DNA of 64,000 bases, taken from positions 3,654,001 to 3,718,000 of the forward strand of contig AP019701.1 in the NCBI GenBank assembly GCA_006738865.1. Reading direction: 5' to 3'. Positions 61,221 to 64,000 of this stretch are shown one piece after another (the first letter of the stretch is position 1; each line of letters opens with the position of its first letter). The notes under the pieces were generated by a model. The model worked only from the letters and a program-made list of their open reading frames with translations. It was not told where the DNA came from and made no database searches. The position numbers and the translations under genes were made by a program. This DNA comes from Allostella sp. ATCC 35155 (GTDB lineage Bacteria > Pseudomonadota > Alphaproteobacteria > ATCC43930 > Allostellaceae).

Positions 61221-62494
61221 GATCCATTCTTCTCGCAGGCACCGTGATGCCGCTGGCCATCGCCGGCGCCGTTGCTGCACCCGTCGCCCCGGAGCGTTCG
61301 GGTCCGGTCCAGTTCGCGCAGGCGCAACCGTCCGACCGCGAACAGGACCGGCGACGCGGCGAGGAGCGGCGCGACGGCGACCGTCCACCCCCGCCGGCAC
61401 CGCCCGAGCGCCCGGAAACCGACAACCGGACGCGGGATGCCCAGGTGCCGCCCGGCCAGACGCCCCGCGCTCAGACACCCCCAGACCGAACGCCCGACAG
61501 CCGACCCGCGGCGGCGCCGCGGCGCCCGCCTGCGCCGCCCACCGTCGCAGCACCCAGCCGCGTGGCACCGCCGCCCGCGACCGCCGACGAGCTGCGCGCC
61601 CGCCGCATGGACGACATCCGCAGCACGCGGCGGGAGGTCCGGGAGGGTGATCGAACGGTGATCCGCGAGAGCGGTCGCACCATGATCCGCGAAGGCAACC
61701 GCACCATCGTCCGCCACAATGAGATGGATCGCTTCCGCGCCGGCGCCCGCGACGTCACCGTGCGTCAGCGCGGCAGCGAGACGGTATCGACGGTGGTTCG
61801 TCCCGGCGGCGCGCGCATCGTCACGGTGGTCGACGCCGACGGCCGGCTGATCCGCCGCAGCCGCCTCGATGCGCGCGGCAAGGAACGGGTCCTCATCGAC
61901 AACCGCCGTGCCTTCGCCCCCGACCGCGCCCGCTATCTCGACCTGCCGCCGCCGGTGGTGCGCATTCCGCGCGACCGCTACGTCGTGGCCGCCGCGGTGG
62001 CGTCCGCCGCCCTGCTCTACGAGACCCTGACGGCGGCGCCCGTCGAGCGGGTCGAGCGGCCCTATGCGTTGGACGAGATCCGCCATACCGCTCCGCTGCG
62101 CGACCGGATGCCGCGCATCGACCTCGACACCATCACCTTCGAGACCGGCTCCTGGACCGTCCCGCCCGATCAGGTCGGCCGGCTGGAAGCCATCGCGGAG
62201 GCCATGCGGCGGGCGATCCGGGCCAACCCTTCCGAGATCTTCCTGATCGAGGGGTACACCGACGCCGTCGGCTCGGACATCGACAACCTCTCGCTGTCCG
62301 ACCGCCGCGCCGAGGCCGTGGCGATCGCCCTTTCGGAGCGCTACCAGATCCCGGCCGAGAACCTAGCCACCCAGGGCTATGGCGAGGAATTCCCCAAGAT
62401 CGCGACCGAGGGGCCGGAGCGCGAGAACCGGCGCGTCGCGGTGCGCCGGATCACGCCGCTGCTGACCGGCCGCGGCGGCCCGCCGCGCGGATAG
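61211..62494 (+). CDS. OmpA-family outer-membrane/peptidoglycan-binding protein
   Basis: 427 residues. A signal peptide (about 1-22) is followed by a long disordered Pro/Arg-rich region (about 35-125). Next comes an Arg-rich repeat-like stretch (REGDRTVIRESGRTMIREGNRTIVR) and a C-terminal OmpA domain (about 315-420): IDLDTITFETGSWTVPPDQ, EIFLIEGYTDAVGSDIDNLSLSDRRAEAVAIAL and LATQGYGEEFP with ENRRVAVRR. The TDAVGSxxxNxxLSxxRA motif binds peptidoglycan diaminopimelate. It starts inside the topoisomerase gene, an odd functional pairing. YVVAAAVASAALLYE near 260 may be a membrane or amphipathic segment. Confidence 0.9.
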   Translation: MSLRSILLAGTVMPLAIAGAVAAPVAPERSGPVQFAQAQPSDREQDRRRGEERRDGDRPPPPAPPERPETDNRTRDAQVPPGQTPRAQTPPDRTPDSRPAAAPRRPPAPPTVAAPSRVAPPPATADELRARRMDDIRSTRREVREGDRTVIRESGRTMIREGNRTIVRHNEMDRFRAGARDVTVRQRGSETVSTVVRPGGARIVTVVDADGRLIRRSRLDARGKERVLIDNRRAFAPDRARYLDLPPPVVRIPRDRYVVAAAVASAALLYETLTAAPVERVERPYALDEIRHTAPLRDRMPRIDLDTITFETGSWTVPPDQVGRLEAIAEAMRRAIRANPSEIFLIEGYTDAVGSDIDNLSLSDRRAEAVAIALSERYQIPAENLATQGYGEEFPKIATEGPERENRRVAVRRITPLLTGRGGPPRG

Positions 62495-62575
62495 CGGCCG
62501 CAAGCCATGGACTCCGCCGCGCGCCAGCGCCATCTATCGCCGGCCGCGGCGCGAGCCGCATGCGTCTTCCGGGAA

Positions 62576-63130
62576 ATGCCGATGCTCTCCACCCCCGCAC
62601 AGGCCCGCGCCGTCCTCGCCTTCTGGCGCGATGCCGGCCCCGACCGCTGGTTCCAGAAGGACGAAGCCTTCGACCGCAGCTTCGCCGAGCGATTCGGCGA
62701 CCTCCAAGGCGACGCGGCGGCCGGGCGGCTCGACGGCTGGCTCGCGACGCCGGAGGGCGCCCTCGCGCTCGTCCTGCTGCTCGACCAGTTTCCGCGCAAC
62801 TGCTTTCGCGGCACGCCCGCGGTCTACGCGACGGACGCCAAGGCGCGGCGGACCACCGAGGCGGCGCTCGCCGCCGGCCATGACCAGGCGGTCGAGCCCG
62901 AGTTGCGGCTCTTCTTCTACCTCCCCTTCGCCCATTCCGAGGATCCGGCAGACCAGGAGCGGTCCGTCGCCCTGATCGGTGCCCTCGGGCCCGAGCCGGC
63001 CCGCCATGCCGAGGGGCACCGCGACATCATCCGCCGTTTCGGCCGCTTTCCGCATCGCAACGCCATCCTCGGCCGGGAAACGACCGCCGAGGAACAGCGC
63101 TTCCTCGACGAGGGCGGCTTCGCCGGCTGA
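62576..63130 (+). CDS. DUF924 family protein
   Basis: About 184 residues. Conserved DUF924 elements: AVLAFWRDAGPDRWFQKDEAFDRSFAERFGDLQ, LALVLLLDQFPRNCFRGTPAVYATD, LRLFFYLPFAHSEDPADQERSVAL and RRFGRFPHRNAILGRETTAEEQRFLDEG. The fold is helical and TPR-like. Function is unknown; RFGRFPHRN is invariant in the family. Starts at 62576 or 62582 are both acceptable; the reading from 62507 lacks family similarity. Cytoplasmic. Confidence 0.9.
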   Translation: MPMLSTPAQARAVLAFWRDAGPDRWFQKDEAFDRSFAERFGDLQGDAAAGRLDGWLATPEGALALVLLLDQFPRNCFRGTPAVYATDAKARRTTEAALAAGHDQAVEPELRLFFYLPFAHSEDPADQERSVALIGALGPEPARHAEGHRDIIRRFGRFPHRNAILGRETTAEEQRFLDEGGFAG

Positions 63131-63139
63131 CGGAGCGGG

Positions 63140-64000
63140 CTATCGCGCGTCCGCAAGCCGCCACAGCCAGGCGGTGCCGGCCAGCCCGGCCGCCGAGAAG
63201 ACCGTCATGGCCGCGAAGCCGGCGCCGCCGAACCAGCCATAGATGAGGCCGGCCAACGGCATGGCGATGCCGAAGGCGATGCCGCCGGCGATCGCGCTGT
63301 GCAGGCTCTGGGCGGTGGCGGAGCGCTCGGGTGCCACGGTCCCGGAGATGTAGATCATGGCGCCGAGATGGGCGGCGCCGAAGGTCGCGGCATGCAGCGG
63401 CTGGAGTATCAGCAGCAGCACCGGGTCCGACCCCAGCGCCATCAGCGGCCAGCGCACGATGCCGGCGATCCCGCCCGCCGCGAGCAGGCCGAGCGGGCCG
63501 ATGCGGGCCAGCGCCTTGCGGCCCCAGATGAAGAAGACGATCTCGGCCACCACCGATTCCGCCCAGAGGAGGCCGATGAACCCCGCCGACAGCCCCGCGG
63601 CCTGCCAGTGCAGCGTGCCGAAGCCGTAGAGCATGGCGTGGCTGCACTGCAGGCAGCCGGCGGCGAGGAGGAAGGCGACGAAGCGCCGGTCGGCGATGAG
63701 GATGCGCAGCGCGCCCGCGCGGTCGCGCTGACGCGGCGTGCGGATGTCGGGCAGGAACGCCGCGGCCACCGCCGTCGCCGCGACGGCGGCCACGATCAGC
63801 CACAGGACCCGGTCGGGCTGGCCGGCGATGGCGATGCCGCCGCCGGTCGCCGCCAGGGTGAAGCTGATCGACCCCCAGAGCCGCGCCCGGCCATAGTCGA
63901 TGCCGTGGCGCTGGACCGCCAGCACGGCGATATTGTCGCCCAGCGGCAGGATCGGCGTGAAGACCGCCGCCACCAGCCCGGCCAGCAGCAGGATCGCGAC
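63140..64000 (-). CDS. MFS transporter, phenylpropionate-permease (HcaT) type, 5' end outside the window
   Basis: The frame is open to the right edge, giving about 286 C-terminal residues; the first third is missing. Visible parts: PILPLGDNIAVLAVQRHGIDYGRARLWGSISF, the PPP-family signature; DRRFVAFLLAAGCLQCSHAMLYGFGTLHWQAAGLS; and LQPLHAATFGAAHLGAMIYISGTVAPERSATAQSL. About eight membrane segments are seen. Proton symport of an aromatic acid or nucleoside-like compound is expected. It is convergent with the DUF924 gene, 9 bases apart. Confidence 0.88.
   Translation of the reverse strand, partial: VAILLLAGLVAAVFTPILPLGDNIAVLAVQRHGIDYGRARLWGSISFTLAATGGGIAIAGQPDRVLWLIVAAVAATAVAAAFLPDIRTPRQRDRAGALRILIADRRFVAFLLAAGCLQCSHAMLYGFGTLHWQAAGLSAGFIGLLWAESVVAEIVFFIWGRKALARIGPLGLLAAGGIAGIVRWPLMALGSDPVLLLILQPLHAATFGAAHLGAMIYISGTVAPERSATAQSLHSAIAGGIAFGIAMPLAGLIYGWFGGAGFAAMTVFSAAGLAGTAWLWRLADAR

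Overview
The window is about 70% GC and densely packed with operons. Its gene content points to an environmental alphaproteobacterium, probably of the Rhodospirillales type. The supporting signs are many ABC/TRAP uptake systems for organic acids and amino acids, paired hydantoinase/oxoprolinase modules, BioR-like boxes at bioY, a Zur-like palindrome at a ZnuD-type receptor, and a HutF-type histidine pathway. Assignment to order is inference. I saw no rRNA, tRNA, CRISPR array, insertion sequence or phage gene.

Layout. (1) 2-15575, all on +: a compact catabolic and uptake block. It holds a hyuA (cut by the window edge)/hyuB pair, a complete branched-chain-type ABC transporter (binding protein, LivH, M, G, F), an isopenicillin-N-synthase-like 2OG-Fe(II) oxygenase, a second hyuA/hyuB pair and a three-gene TRAP transporter. 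Neighbours overlap by a few bases, so this looks like one or two operons that import and open a lactam, hydantoin or similar amide. (2) 15635-21237, on -: a TauD-type dioxygenase, a CinA protein with a degenerate C-terminal domain, an LLM flavin oxidoreductase, a class II aldolase and a SorC-type regulator. Remnants of glpD (19232-19330) and of a glycerophosphodiester phosphodiesterase (about 21688-22029) show that a polyol-phosphate locus has decayed here. (3) 22035-29526: PhoD phosphatase, a GT-C-like membrane protein, Sua5, a GlcD-type FAD oxidase and a DmdC-type acyl-CoA dehydrogenase. (4) 29822-34410: a second LIV-type ABC operon in which the LivM permease and LivG ATPase are fused. (5) 34526-38580: a PstS-like binding protein, an unknown exported protein, a Na/Pi cotransporter-PhoU protein and a bactofilin. 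(6) 38635-46698: bioY with two BioR-like boxes, a GntR/FCD regulator and the hut genes (hutF on -; hutI, hutH, a phytanoyl-CoA-dioxygenase-like gene and hutU on +). (7) 46726-53750: a large alpha/beta hydrolase, a small secreted protein, a TAXI-type TRAP system and a hybrid histidine kinase. (8) 53782-64000: a phytase-like esterase autotransporter, a cytochrome c, a His-rich TonB receptor under a Zur-like palindrome, an SDR, topoisomerase IB, an OmpA protein, a DUF924 protein and an MFS permease cut by the right edge.

No single locus is plainly a new defence or mobile system. The best leads are the two-hyu/oxygenase/two-transporter block, the degraded polyol locus, the dioxygenase inside the hut operon, the Zur-like His-rich receptor, the phosphate-transport/bactofilin quartet, and perfect GC hairpins placed at binding-protein/permease junctions.
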